Below are positions 26,125 to 34,022 of a stretch of DNA of 64,000 bases, piece after piece. This DNA is from CAZUMW01 sp964621615 (GTDB lineage: Bacteria > Desulfobacterota > WTBG01 > CAIYCZ01 > CAIRTM01). The stretch is taken from the NCBI GenBank assembly GCA_964621615.1, contig CAZUMW010000005.1:62001-126000 (forward strand), written 5' to 3'. Under the pieces are notes generated by a model. The model saw nothing but the letters and a program-made list of their open reading frames with translations. It had not been told where the DNA came from and did no database searches. Numbering within the stretch: the stretch's first letter is position 1; each line of letters opens with the position of its first letter. The translations under genes and the position numbers were made by a program.

Positions 26125-28032
26125 ATGACATATTCATCGATGCTGGATGCTCAGGCGCGTTTTGATACTGATTTTGCTGCCGTAGACCACGGTGTAATTG
26201 CTGTGGATGCAGATGCGCGCATTATAAAAACAAATGCTGCATTCGACAGTATGCTGGGATATGAACGCAATGAACTTGCCGGTACGTTATTTATTGAGCT
26301 TGTTCACCGCCGACATGAAGTTTTGCAATATACAGCTGGGTTCGGCATGTACCATTTCAAGCGCGCCGGTGAAATGCCGCTGTACATTGAGCTGACATCC
26401 CGGCAGGGCGGTCCGGTCATGGTTGAGTTTGCAGCTGAATTGATAACCGGTGACGGCAGCACTTGTGAGGGGGCAGTGGGATTTGTTTCTAAGGCTTCAG
26501 ATGAGCGTGACCCAGAGGGCCGGGACCGCCTGGTGTGGGAAACAGAGCAGACCCTGCAGATGGTGTTTGCCAATTCAGGGGACGCCATTGTGGTGGCGGA
26601 CGGGAACGGCAGCATTGTTATTGCCAATGAGGCACTGTGTAAAATGCTCGGCTACAGCCGTAAGGAACTTATCGGCAGCCATATCATAGGGCTTTCACCC
26701 CAGCAGGGAACTTTTGATACCTTTACCGGCGAGCAGGTTACCCTTACCGAAGACTATATTAACTATCAGTACGAGTGTGCGACAGAGCTTTTTGAAAAAG
26801 GAAAGCTTACCTATGAGCTGTATTATATCCGGAAAGACGGGAAAATAATCCCGGTTGAAACCACCATTTCGCTGCTGACAACGCCTGATGGAGATTTTAA
26901 AGGATCTATAACGATCTGCAGAGATATAACCAAGCGTAAGCTGGCCGAGCAGGAGCGCGACCGGCTTGCAACCGCCGTTACACAAGCGGATGAAAGCGTG
27001 GTCATAACCGACCGAAATGCCAGGATTATTTACTGCAACCCTGCCCTTGAGCGCTTGACCGGCTACGGATGCGGGGAGCTGCTTGGCTCATCTATCGATA
27101 TGCTTCTGAAGCAATATCTCGACAGGGGACATTTTAACAAAATTATTGAACAGCTCAACTCCGGTGAAACCTGGAAAGGACATATAATTATAAAGGCTCG
27201 CGAGGGGACGGCCTATGATCAGCACGCAACCATTTCACCGATGAAAAGTGAGCAGGGCCACCTTACGCATTTTATATGTGTTATGCATGACATGACCGAG
27301 CAGCTCAAGCTTGAAAAAAAACTGCGGCAGGTCCATAAAATGGAGGCGATCGGCACGCTCGCCGGCGGGATTGCGCATGAGTTCAACAATATTATCGGTG
27401 CGATTATGGGCTATACCGATATGGCGCTTGCCGAACTGGATGAGCAGTCGGAGCCCTACGACCATTTGCAGCAGGTCATCACTGCGGCGGATCGGGCAAA
27501 GCATATTGTGAAACAGGTGATCGCATTCAGCAGGACCGCTAAAAATCAGCCCCAGATGGTACACTTGAAGACGATGGTCGATGAAGCCGTGCGAACGAGC
27601 CGGGCATCACTGCCTTCTTCGATAAAAATAATTGCTCAGGCTGAAACAGGCAAAGACATTATTGCGGCCGATCCGATACAGATCCATCAGGCAATCAGAA
27701 ATCTGTGCGCAAATGCTGTTGAATCAATTAACGATAAATGTGGCAGCGTTGAGCTTGTCTTGCGTGAGCGAAGCGTTAACGGCGGGCAGGAATACGATCT
27801 TGCGCCCGGAGATTTTCTTGAGCTGAGGATAGCTGATACCGGCTGCGGAATGGATGCGGAAACAATGGAGCGCATGTTCGACCCCTTTTTTTCCACCAAA
27901 GGCCCCGCTGTAGCAGCGGGTATGGGGCTGTCGGTCGCCTACGGCATCATAAAAAGCCACGGCGGCACAATACTTGCTGAAAGCACACCCGGCGCCGGAA
28001 GCACTTTTCGCGTGCTTCTTCCGCGCGCATGA
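26125..28032 (+). CDS. PAS-domain sensor histidine kinase (orphan)
   Basis: A 635-residue soluble sensor kinase with no transmembrane segment. Three PAS domains lie at about residues 12-125, 145-275 and 280-400; the latter two end in the PAC motifs ICRDITKRKLAE and VMHDMTEQLKLE. The kinase core has the H-box GGIAHEFNNIIG with phospho-acceptor His418. The HATPase part shows NLCANAVESI (N box), LRIADTGCGMD (G1), FDPFFSTK (F box) and GMGLSVAYGI (G2). ATG 26125 has AGAGGA upstream. No response regulator is adjacent, so its partner is elsewhere. The signal is unknown; three PAS domains hint at redox or small-ligand sensing. Confidence 0.9.
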   Translation: MTYSSMLDAQARFDTDFAAVDHGVIAVDADARIIKTNAAFDSMLGYERNELAGTLFIELVHRRHEVLQYTAGFGMYHFKRAGEMPLYIELTSRQGGPVMVEFAAELITGDGSTCEGAVGFVSKASDERDPEGRDRLVWETEQTLQMVFANSGDAIVVADGNGSIVIANEALCKMLGYSRKELIGSHIIGLSPQQGTFDTFTGEQVTLTEDYINYQYECATELFEKGKLTYELYYIRKDGKIIPVETTISLLTTPDGDFKGSITICRDITKRKLAEQERDRLATAVTQADESVVITDRNARIIYCNPALERLTGYGCGELLGSSIDMLLKQYLDRGHFNKIIEQLNSGETWKGHIIIKAREGTAYDQHATISPMKSEQGHLTHFICVMHDMTEQLKLEKKLRQVHKMEAIGTLAGGIAHEFNNIIGAIMGYTDMALAELDEQSEPYDHLQQVITAADRAKHIVKQVIAFSRTAKNQPQMVHLKTMVDEAVRTSRASLPSSIKIIAQAETGKDIIAADPIQIHQAIRNLCANAVESINDKCGSVELVLRERSVNGGQEYDLAPGDFLELRIADTGCGMDAETMERMFDPFFSTKGPAVAAGMGLSVAYGIIKSHGGTILAESTPGAGSTFRVLLPRA

Positions 28033-28124
28033 GTTTTTTCTGACTTTTATTGCGAGCAGGTATCTGCAGGTAACCCGTTATACCCCATGATATTATAATT
28101 GAAATTAAACAGCGTGTCGTTTTT

Positions 28125-28937
28125 TTATAAAAACAGCAGCAGGCTTACACACATGACCGCCATGCCGGCGATGAGGCCGTAAATGGCGTGGTGGTGACGG
28201 CCGTAGCGCTCTGCCGTGGGAAGCAGCTCGTCAAATGAGATAAAAACCATAATCCCCGCCACCGATGCGAACAGCATCCCGAACACAATGTCGTTCATTA
28301 GGGGCATCAGAAGAAACCAGCCAAGCAGAGCACCTGCCGGCTCGGCGATACCGGATAAAAATGAATACATAAACGCTTTTTTCCTGCTTCCGGTCGCAAA
28401 AAAGACGGGCACCGATACGGCGATGCCTTCGGGTATATTATGAATGGCTATAGCGGCTGCTATGGGGACACCCAGCGTGGGGTCGCGAAGCGAGCTGACA
28501 AAGGTGGCAAGCCCTTCAGGGAAGTTATGGATGCCGATGGCTATTGCGGTAAGCACCCCCATCCGGAGCAGTTTTTCAGGGGGCGGGCTTTCACGGGCGG
28601 TGTTCATTTCCTCGATACGGTGCATCTCATGAGGATTTTCATAGGACGGCACGAGCGCGTCGATCACCGCGATGAGCGCAATGCCCCCAAAGAAGGCCGC
28701 GACGGTTATTCCGCTTGCAGCCTGCTCGCTCATCTGCGGGGTTATGGAATTTTTTGCTTTAAAAACGATTTCAGTGAGCGATATGTATATCATAACACCG
28801 GCTGAAAAGCCCAGTGCGACTGAAAGCAATCGAGTGCTTGTTTTGCGGGCAAAAAAGGCGATGGCGCTTCCGATGCCGGTCGAAAGCCCGGCAAACAGGG
28901 TAAGCCCGAGAGCAATGAAAACATTTTGCGGGTCCAT
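28125..28937 (-). CDS. zupT: ZIP-family metal transporter (ZupT type)
   Basis: A 270-residue inner-membrane importer of zinc and other divalent metals. About eight hydrophobic helices are visible. The paired metal motifs HNFPEGLATF and HNIPEGIAV are in helices 4 and 5. A charged cytoplasmic loop with MHRIEEM follows helix 3. Length and start match the GufA/ZupT subgroup. It converges with the kinase gene and stands alone, with no visible metal-responsive operator. Confidence 0.9.
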   Translation of the reverse strand: MDPQNVFIALGLTLFAGLSTGIGSAIAFFARKTSTRLLSVALGFSAGVMIYISLTEIVFKAKNSITPQMSEQAASGITVAAFFGGIALIAVIDALVPSYENPHEMHRIEEMNTARESPPPEKLLRMGVLTAIAIGIHNFPEGLATFVSSLRDPTLGVPIAAAIAIHNIPEGIAVSVPVFFATGSRKKAFMYSFLSGIAEPAGALLGWFLLMPLMNDIVFGMLFASVAGIMVFISFDELLPTAERYGRHHHAIYGLIAGMAVMCVSLLLFL

Positions 28938-29024
28938 ATGGTCAGGATATAATAAACGGCGCCCCGGATGTCAAGTGCGTAGGTGGACACGGATGTGACC
29001 ACCGGATCCTAAACGATAAAGGGT

Positions 29025-29852
29025 ATGTGTATGTTCCGGCTCCATAATCGGTATAATGTTATCCCTTCTTGGCTGCTTATGCTGTATGTGCTGTGCGCCG
29101 CTGCGGGAGGCTGTGTGTGTACAGACCGCTCAAGGGTAACGCCGTCGCCTCATGCTTCTGCATTCTCAGAAAGGCGGGGACAAAGCCCGTATTCCATCAA
29201 CGGCATTTTTTATTATCCCATTCCGTCTGCGGAGGGCTTTGCGGAAACCGGTACGGCAAGCTGGTATGGCGGCAAGTTTCACGGTCGGCCGACCGCCAGC
29301 GGTGAGCCCTATGACAAACACGGCTGGACTGCGGCGCACAAGATTCTTCCGCTCGGCACCTACGTAAAGGTGACACACATGAAAAACGGAAAAAGTGTTA
29401 TTGTTCGCGTCAATGACAGGGGTCCCTTTGTGAAGGGACGCATCATCGACCTGACCCGCAGTGCGGCGCAAAAGCTTGATATGCTGACGAGCGGAACCGC
29501 TCCGGTGCGGGTTGAGGCGGTATTGCCTGCTCATAAACACCGGGACGGAGAGGATGTGTACTGGGAAACCACACCGGTTCCGGATTTCCGTCACGGGCGG
29601 TTTGCTGTCCAGATGGGAGCATTTGCCGCGCTTGAAAACGCCCGGAGCCTGCAGCAGGAGCTCTCGGAGCTCTATACACCTGTGAAGATCACATCATCTG
29701 AAAGCGGGCAAAAGGGGGACCTTCACCGGGTTATGCTGGGTGATTTTTCCGACCTGATCGAAGCTCACCTGACCGCCGGACAGCTCGAGGCGCAGGGATA
29801 TCCCGCCGCTTTTGTCGTTGCAGTGGAGAAACAAGGGGATCCGGTTAATTGA
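29025..29852 (+). CDS. rlpA: RlpA-family septal lytic transglycosylase with SPOR domain
   Basis: A 275-residue lipoprotein-type peptidoglycan enzyme that acts on denuded glycan strands at division sites. The N-terminal signal ends in a lipobox-like AAGGC. The double-psi beta-barrel follows with TGTASWYGGKFHGRPTASGE, split by catalytic-region residues, and VRVNDRGPFVKGRIIDLT. The final ~70 residues are a SPOR domain (FAVQMGAFAALENARSLQ..), which binds denuded glycan. Starts at 29025 and 29031 are both possible. It is a single gene followed by a long repeat-bearing gap. Confidence 0.92.
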   Translation: MCMFRLHNRYNVIPSWLLMLYVLCAAAGGCVCTDRSRVTPSPHASAFSERRGQSPYSINGIFYYPIPSAEGFAETGTASWYGGKFHGRPTASGEPYDKHGWTAAHKILPLGTYVKVTHMKNGKSVIVRVNDRGPFVKGRIIDLTRSAAQKLDMLTSGTAPVRVEAVLPAHKHRDGEDVYWETTPVPDFRHGRFAVQMGAFAALENARSLQQELSELYTPVKITSSESGQKGDLHRVMLGDFSDLIEAHLTAGQLEAQGYPAAFVVAVEKQGDPVN

Positions 29853-29867
29853 TATTGGTGTACAAAG

Positions 29868-29937
29868 GTGTCCAAAATAAATGAAAGCATTGAGCAGAGA
29901 ACCGCCTGAACCGGCTTCGTTAAACTATTTTGGACAC
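29868..29937. repeat. 70-base element with 12-base terminal inverted repeats
   Basis: GTGTCCAAAATA at 29868-29879 is the exact reverse complement of TATTTTGGACAC at 29926-29937. The right end overlaps dispersed-repeat copy 2. The size and perfect ends look like a miniature, non-coding mobile element. Confidence 0.6.
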
Positions 29938-29945
29938 TGCTGATT
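29908..29945 (+). repeat. Dispersed repeat, copy 2
   Basis: A 38-base sequence starting GAACCGGCTTCGTTAAAC and ending TTTTGGACACTGCTGATT. It is identical over its whole length to the copy at 30368-30405. Confidence 0.85.
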
Positions 29946-30077
29946 CAGTAGTGTCCGGTTAAATTTTGAAAAATATCTGTAACCGATTAATATTACTTAA
30001 CAAAAAAGAAAAAATGACCTGCATCGATTTCAATTTTACAGTAGCCTGTAGCCAGGACCCAAAAGGAGGACTGGCTT

Positions 30078-30185
30078 ATGCATACCGGCAGGACTATTTT
30101 CTCTCAGGTCATGGATTATTTTCCCCTTCGTCGTTTCAAAACCTGTGTGGACCGCTACAACGGAGACAAAGCAATAAAGTCGTAG
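30078..30185 (+). pseudogene. IS4-family transposase N-terminal remnant
   Basis: ATG 30078 opens a 35-codon frame encoding MHTGRTIFSQVMDYFP followed by FKTCVDRYNGDKAIKS, ended by TAG at 30183. This is recognisably the opening of IS4-type transposases (DUF4372 N-terminal domain), which normally continue for over 300 residues. AAAAGGAGGA precedes the ATG, so the original ribosome site survives. A left-end-like stretch, AGTGTCCGGTTAAA, lies at 29949. The remainder of the transposase is absent here, so this is a deleted insertion sequence. Confidence 0.7.
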
Positions 30186-30222
30186 GCTTGGACAAAGCGA
30201 AGCGTGTCCGGCGATAATGCGT

Positions 30223-30307
30223 AAAAAATCTCCCCTAACCCCTCTTTTCCAAAGAGGGGAACACGGTAGTCTCCTCCCTTTCGAAAGGGAGGCCGGGAGG
30301 GATTTTT
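30223..30307. repeat. Nested palindromic (MITE-like) element
   Basis: The outer ends AAAAAATCTCCCC and GGGAGGGATTTTT are imperfect inverted repeats. Inside are two hairpins: CCCCTCTTT-TCC-AAAGAGGGG (30239-30259) and the perfect palindrome CCTCCCTTTCGAAAGGGAGG (30273-30292). A further small inverted repeat, GTAACGATGTTAC, follows at 30308-30320. It is non-coding, with the look of a widespread extragenic palindromic repeat; only one copy is in the window. Confidence 0.7.
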
Positions 30308-30367
30308 GTAACGATGTTACAATACCACGCAGTCGGGGCGGTGATGACAGTACGGGCAGAGTGCCCC

Positions 30368-30405
30368 GAACCGGCTTCGTTAAACTATTTTGGACACTGC
30401 TGATT
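30368..30405 (+). repeat. Dispersed repeat, copy 3
   Basis: Identical over 38 bases to 29908-29945. It lies 460 bases from that copy, in direct orientation, so the two bracket the IS remnant and the palindromic element. Confidence 0.85.
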
Positions 30406-30616
30406 GGTGAATATCGTTTACCCCATAGCCTTCAAACTTGAAGATGCTCCGCTCTCTGTATAAAAATGTGCCGGCCCCTCCTCCTTTTAGTGCGGCTGTG
30501 TGGATTATCACAGACGAGACTGCGAGCTTTCTGCAATAGACCGCCATAACCTGATAACCCTTTAGAACAGATGATTTACCCCCTTCCTGTCAATATTTTC
30601 AAAAAAAATCGCTTTT

Positions 30617-30658
30617 TTGACATAGGTCAATGTTTTTCGGTTCGGCGGATATTATACT
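30617..30658 (+). promoter_or_regulatory. CRP/FNR-type operator and promoter of hcp
   Basis: TTGACATAGGTCAA (30617-30630) is a perfect TTGAC-N4-GTCAA palindrome. A -10-like TATACT lies at 30653-30658, with no good -35 box 17 bases upstream of it. If transcription starts near 30665, the palindrome centre (30623.5) sits at about -41.5, the class II activator position. HcpR-type CRP/FNR regulators are known to control hcp in anaerobes; assigning HcpR here is inference. The leader to the hcp ATG is about 90 bases. Confidence 0.68.
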
Positions 30659-30755
30659 GTTACCCGAAAACAAACGATATGGCCGTATGCATATAACGCA
30701 TGGTTTCGAAGCGTGAGCAACGGTAACGGAAACCAACTGCCGAAAGGAGAAAAAT

Positions 30756-32405
30756 ATGTTTTGTTTTCAATGCCAGGAAACAGCAAAAAATCAGGGATGC
30801 ACGGTAAAGGGAGTATGCGGCAAGCCGCAAACGACTGCGGATCTTCAGGATCTGCTTATTTACGTGTGCAAGGGAATCGCCGTCTGCAGTGATGCTGTGC
30901 ATGGGCAGCAGTCCGCCGCCGAGGCGGGGGCAGCACGGTTTGTATGCAAAGCCCTTTTTACCACCGTTACGAATGTTGCCTGGGACGACAATGAAATTAT
31001 AGCGCTTATCAGGGAAGGGCTTGCGGTCCGGAACGATCTCAGGCACAGGGCAGGCGAAGCCATATCGGGAGAAATTCCGGACTGTGTCCTGTGGTATGCC
31101 GATGACCGGGAGAAAATCATTGAAAAGGCGATGGCCGATGAAGTCCGGATTACCGCATCAGAAGATGAGGATGTGCGGTCTTTGCGCGAGCTTCTCACGA
31201 TTGGGTGCAAGGGTATCGCTGCCTATGCCGAGCACGCTGCGGTTCTGGGGCAGGAAAGCGATGATATTTACAGTTTTATTATGCAGGCGCTTGCCTCAAC
31301 CACCCGGGAGCTTTCAGTCGATGAAATGGTCGATATGGTTATGAAAGCGGGTGAAACAGCGGTTCAGACCATGGCCCTTCTTGACCGCGCTCATACTGCC
31401 GCCTATGGGCATCCCGAAATCACGGAAGTCAATATCGGGGTTCGCGGCAATCCCGGCATACTGATAAGCGGCCATGACCTGAAAGATATGGAGGAGCTGC
31501 TGAAGCAGACTGATGGTACCGGCATAGATGTGTATACTCACGGGGAAATGCTTCCCGCCAATTATTATCCTGCGTTTAAAAAATATGACCATTTTGTCGG
31601 CAACTACGGGGGATCGTGGTGGAAGCAGAATGCGGAGTTTGAATCCTTTAAGGGGCCGGTGATATTGACCACTAACTGTCTGATACCGATAAGAAAGGAC
31701 AATTCCTATGGCGAGCGCCTGTTTACCACCGGCGTGGTTAATTATGCCGGCGCACGGCATATCCCCGACAGGGATCCGAACGGGGAAAAGGATTTTTCAC
31801 CTGTTGTGGAAATGGCCAAAACGTGTCCGCCTCCTGAGGAGATCGAATCCGGAACAATTGTGGGCGGATTTGCCCACAATCAGGTTTCCGCATTAGCTGA
31901 GAAGATAGTCGACGCGGTGAAGTCCGGTGCCATCAGGCGGTTTGTTGTTATGGCCGGATGCGATGGACGCCATAAAGAGCGGGCATATTTTACCGAAGTG
32001 GCTGAAAAGCTGCCCAAAGACAGCGTGATTCTCACCGCAGGATGCGCAAAATACCGCTACAATAAGCTGAATCTTGGCGATATCGGCGGCATTCCGCGGG
32101 TTCTTGATGCCGGCCAGTGCAACGATTCCTATTCTCTGGCAGTCATTGCGTTAAAATTAAAGGAGGCATTCGGGCTCAGCAGTATTAACGATTTGCCAAT
32201 TTCATATGATATTGCCTGGTACGAGCAAAAGGCGGTAGCTGTACTGCTGGCACTGTTGTCCCTGGGCGTTCAAGGCATTCGGCTGGGGCCGACGCTGCCT
32301 GCGTTTCTGTCTCCCAATGTCGCCCGGGTTCTTGTGGAAAAGTTTGCAATAAAACCAATCGGTACCGCCGAAGAGGATGTAGCGGCGATGATGAGCGGTA
32401 AGTAA
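30756..32405 (+). CDS. hcp: Hybrid cluster protein (hydroxylamine reductase/NO reductase)
   Basis: A 549-residue cytoplasmic Fe-S protein that handles nitrosative stress (reported activities are NO and hydroxylamine reduction). The N-terminal cluster motif is C3-x2-C6-x8-C15-x5-C21, the anaerobe-type 4Fe-4S spacing. Hybrid-cluster ligand regions include GYTHGEML-like YTHGEMLPANYYP, TTNCLIP, GCDGRHKER, AGCAKYRYNKL and GQCNDSYS. AAAGGAGAAAAAT precedes ATG 30756. A CRP/FNR-type palindrome lies upstream. It heads a run of four same-strand genes: hcp, HD protein, ferredoxin, and PCP_red/sulfite-reductase-like protein. Confidence 0.96.
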   Translation: MFCFQCQETAKNQGCTVKGVCGKPQTTADLQDLLIYVCKGIAVCSDAVHGQQSAAEAGAARFVCKALFTTVTNVAWDDNEIIALIREGLAVRNDLRHRAGEAISGEIPDCVLWYADDREKIIEKAMADEVRITASEDEDVRSLRELLTIGCKGIAAYAEHAAVLGQESDDIYSFIMQALASTTRELSVDEMVDMVMKAGETAVQTMALLDRAHTAAYGHPEITEVNIGVRGNPGILISGHDLKDMEELLKQTDGTGIDVYTHGEMLPANYYPAFKKYDHFVGNYGGSWWKQNAEFESFKGPVILTTNCLIPIRKDNSYGERLFTTGVVNYAGARHIPDRDPNGEKDFSPVVEMAKTCPPPEEIESGTIVGGFAHNQVSALAEKIVDAVKSGAIRRFVVMAGCDGRHKERAYFTEVAEKLPKDSVILTAGCAKYRYNKLNLGDIGGIPRVLDAGQCNDSYSLAVIALKLKEAFGLSSINDLPISYDIAWYEQKAVAVLLALLSLGVQGIRLGPTLPAFLSPNVARVLVEKFAIKPIGTAEEDVAAMMSGK

Positions 32406-32461
32406 TAAAACAGTATTTACACGCAAGGCAGTAAATTTTATTCGTGACAGGAGCAGATAAT

Positions 32462-33211
32462 ATGAAATGTCCTGGACAGGATACCCGGTACTGGAAGCCG
32501 GGAGATATATTCGATATACCCTGCCCGCACTGCGGCAGCGTAGTGGAATTTTTCAAAGATGATTCGAGCAGGATCTGCAGGCGCTGCGGCAGGCGGATCC
32601 CGAACCCGAAGTGTGATTTCGGCTGTGCGGCATACTGCAGATATGCAGATCGGTGCCTGCAGGAGCTGCCGCCTGATGTGCTTTCCGGGCGGCCGGATCT
32701 GTTCAGAAAGCGGGCGGCATCAGAAATGAAGCGCTTCTTCGGGGCCGATATCAGGCGCGCGGAACATGCGCTGCGCGTTGCCGACTATGCTGAGCGGATA
32801 GCTCAGCAGGAGCAGGCTGATATGGGCGTTGTGCTTATTGCCGCCTATCTGCACGATATAGGTATGCCGGAGGCTGAAAGGCGGTATGACAATCCGGACG
32901 AGCAGTGTCACGAACGGCTCGGTGCTCCCGCTGCACGCACACTGCTTGAAAATATCGGTGCCGAAGCGCCGCTGATTGATGAGGTGTGCGATATCATTGG
33001 CCGCCATCACCGTCCGGGGCCGGAAGAAACAATAAATTATAGAGCGGTGTATGATGCTGATTTGCTTGTCAATCGAATGCAAAAGTATGCAGACAGCTCT
33101 CAGTGCCGGGACACAGCGAACGATGTGTGTGCAAACGGTTTTTTGACTGAGGCTGGCAAACGCCTGGCTGCAGAGGTTATACAACAGCACATCGACACAC
33201 GGGAGGTATGA
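32462..33211 (+). CDS. Zinc-ribbon HD-domain phosphohydrolase
   Basis: A 249-residue protein in the hcp run. The N-terminus has a CPHCGS...CRRCGRR zinc ribbon and then a second Cys group (CDFGCAAYCRYADRC). The rest is an HD domain: RRAEHALRVADYAERIA with the first His, then YLHDIGMPEAE with the HD pair, and GRHHRPG further on. HD proteins hydrolyse phosphate esters or nucleotides, but the substrate here is unknown. I chose ATG 32462, preceded by AGGAGCAGATAAT, over GTG 32444. It lies 56 bases after hcp and 4 bases before the ferredoxin gene. Confidence 0.85.
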   Translation: MKCPGQDTRYWKPGDIFDIPCPHCGSVVEFFKDDSSRICRRCGRRIPNPKCDFGCAAYCRYADRCLQELPPDVLSGRPDLFRKRAASEMKRFFGADIRRAEHALRVADYAERIAQQEQADMGVVLIAAYLHDIGMPEAERRYDNPDEQCHERLGAPAARTLLENIGAEAPLIDEVCDIIGRHHRPGPEETINYRAVYDADLLVNRMQKYADSSQCRDTANDVCANGFLTEAGKRLAAEVIQQHIDTREV

Positions 33212-33215
33212 CGGT

Positions 33216-33959
33216 ATGAAGATAAAAAGAAAGATTATCACTATAGATGAAGAGCGCTGCGACGGGTGCGGAAGCTGTGTCAGCGCCTGTTCTGAAGGGG
33301 CGCTGGCAATTGCAGACGGAAAAGCACGGGTTGTTTCAGACCGGTTTTGTGACGGGCTTGGCGCATGTATCGGGGAGTGCCCTCAGGATGCGCTGCACAT
33401 TATCGAGCGCGAAGCCGATGAGTTTGATGAGCGCGCTGTCCGGGAGCATGTTAACGCACCGGAAAAACAGCATCCGGATGCTGCCGGCACGATGCCGTGC
33501 GGCTGTCCGTCATCGCAGATTATGGTGCTTGAGCGGGATAACGCGCAGCCTCGAGATGACAGGGGTCTGCCCCGGGAAACCGAGCTGACTCACTGGCCCA
33601 TTCAGCTTCGCCTTGTTCCACCGGATGCAGTTTTTTTACAGGGGGCCGATCTGCTTATTGCATCAGACTGCGCAGCTGCTGCCTGCCCCGATTTTCACCG
33701 GCGCTTTATTGCTGGCCGCGTGCTGCTTATGGGATGCCCGAAGTTTGATGATCTTGATAGCTACAGGGAAAAATGCGAGCATATTTTCAGAACCGCCGGC
33801 ATACGGAGCATAATGGTTGTAATTATGGAGGTCCCCTGCTGCAGCGGAATGCCGGCGATGGTGCGGCACGCGCTTTCAGCAGCACCGGCGCCCGTGTCGT
33901 GTGAGGTGGTGACCCTGAATTTACACGGTGCAGTGATTGATCGCCGCAGTGCTGCATAG
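33216..33959 (+). CDS. Ferredoxin-domain protein of the hcp operon
   Basis: A 247-residue protein. The N-terminal ferredoxin part has CDGCGSCVSACSEGAL and the variant FCDGLGACIGECPQDAL. The C-terminal domain has DLLIASDCAAAACPDFH, LLMGCPKFDD and VPCCSGMPAMVRHAL. I recognise this architecture from proteins encoded next to hcp in anaerobes, where it is thought to donate electrons to Hcp. The extra conserved Cys in the C-terminal half could bind another cluster or metal. The start is preceded by GGGAGGTATGACGGT. It is followed after 63 bases by the sulfite-reductase-like gene. Confidence 0.87.
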   Translation: MKIKRKIITIDEERCDGCGSCVSACSEGALAIADGKARVVSDRFCDGLGACIGECPQDALHIIEREADEFDERAVREHVNAPEKQHPDAAGTMPCGCPSSQIMVLERDNAQPRDDRGLPRETELTHWPIQLRLVPPDAVFLQGADLLIASDCAAAACPDFHRRFIAGRVLLMGCPKFDDLDSYREKCEHIFRTAGIRSIMVVIMEVPCCSGMPAMVRHALSAAPAPVSCEVVTLNLHGAVIDRRSAA

Positions 33960-34022
33960 CGTGGTTTCTGACGATAATCAGAGGTAATACAGGAAGCTTT
34001 CAGGGAAAGGAGAATATTAATT

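Larger units (their letters stand above)
29853..30755. other. Repeat-rich gap of about 900 bases
   Basis: No intact gene. In order it holds a 70-base inverted-repeat element (29868-29937), a dispersed-repeat copy (29908-29945), an IS4-type transposase remnant (30078-30185), a nested palindromic element (30223-30307), another dispersed-repeat copy (30368-30405), and the hcp promoter region (30617-30658). The section 30406-30616 shows nothing I recognise. Confidence 0.7.

Noticed and set aside
29966..30217. 83-codon plus-strand frame in the repeat-rich gap
   Set aside because: The real signal is in another frame (the IS4 transposase start at 30078); this frame has no ribosome site or motifs.
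29908..30405. Repeats in the 30 kb gap as a CRISPR array
   Set aside because: Only two identical copies 460 bases apart, with unequal unrelated content between them and no cas genes.
30756..32405. Carbon monoxide dehydrogenase as identity of the hcp product
   Set aside because: The related Ni-CODH lacks this N-terminal C-x2-C-x8-C-x5-C layout, and the length and motifs fit Hcp.
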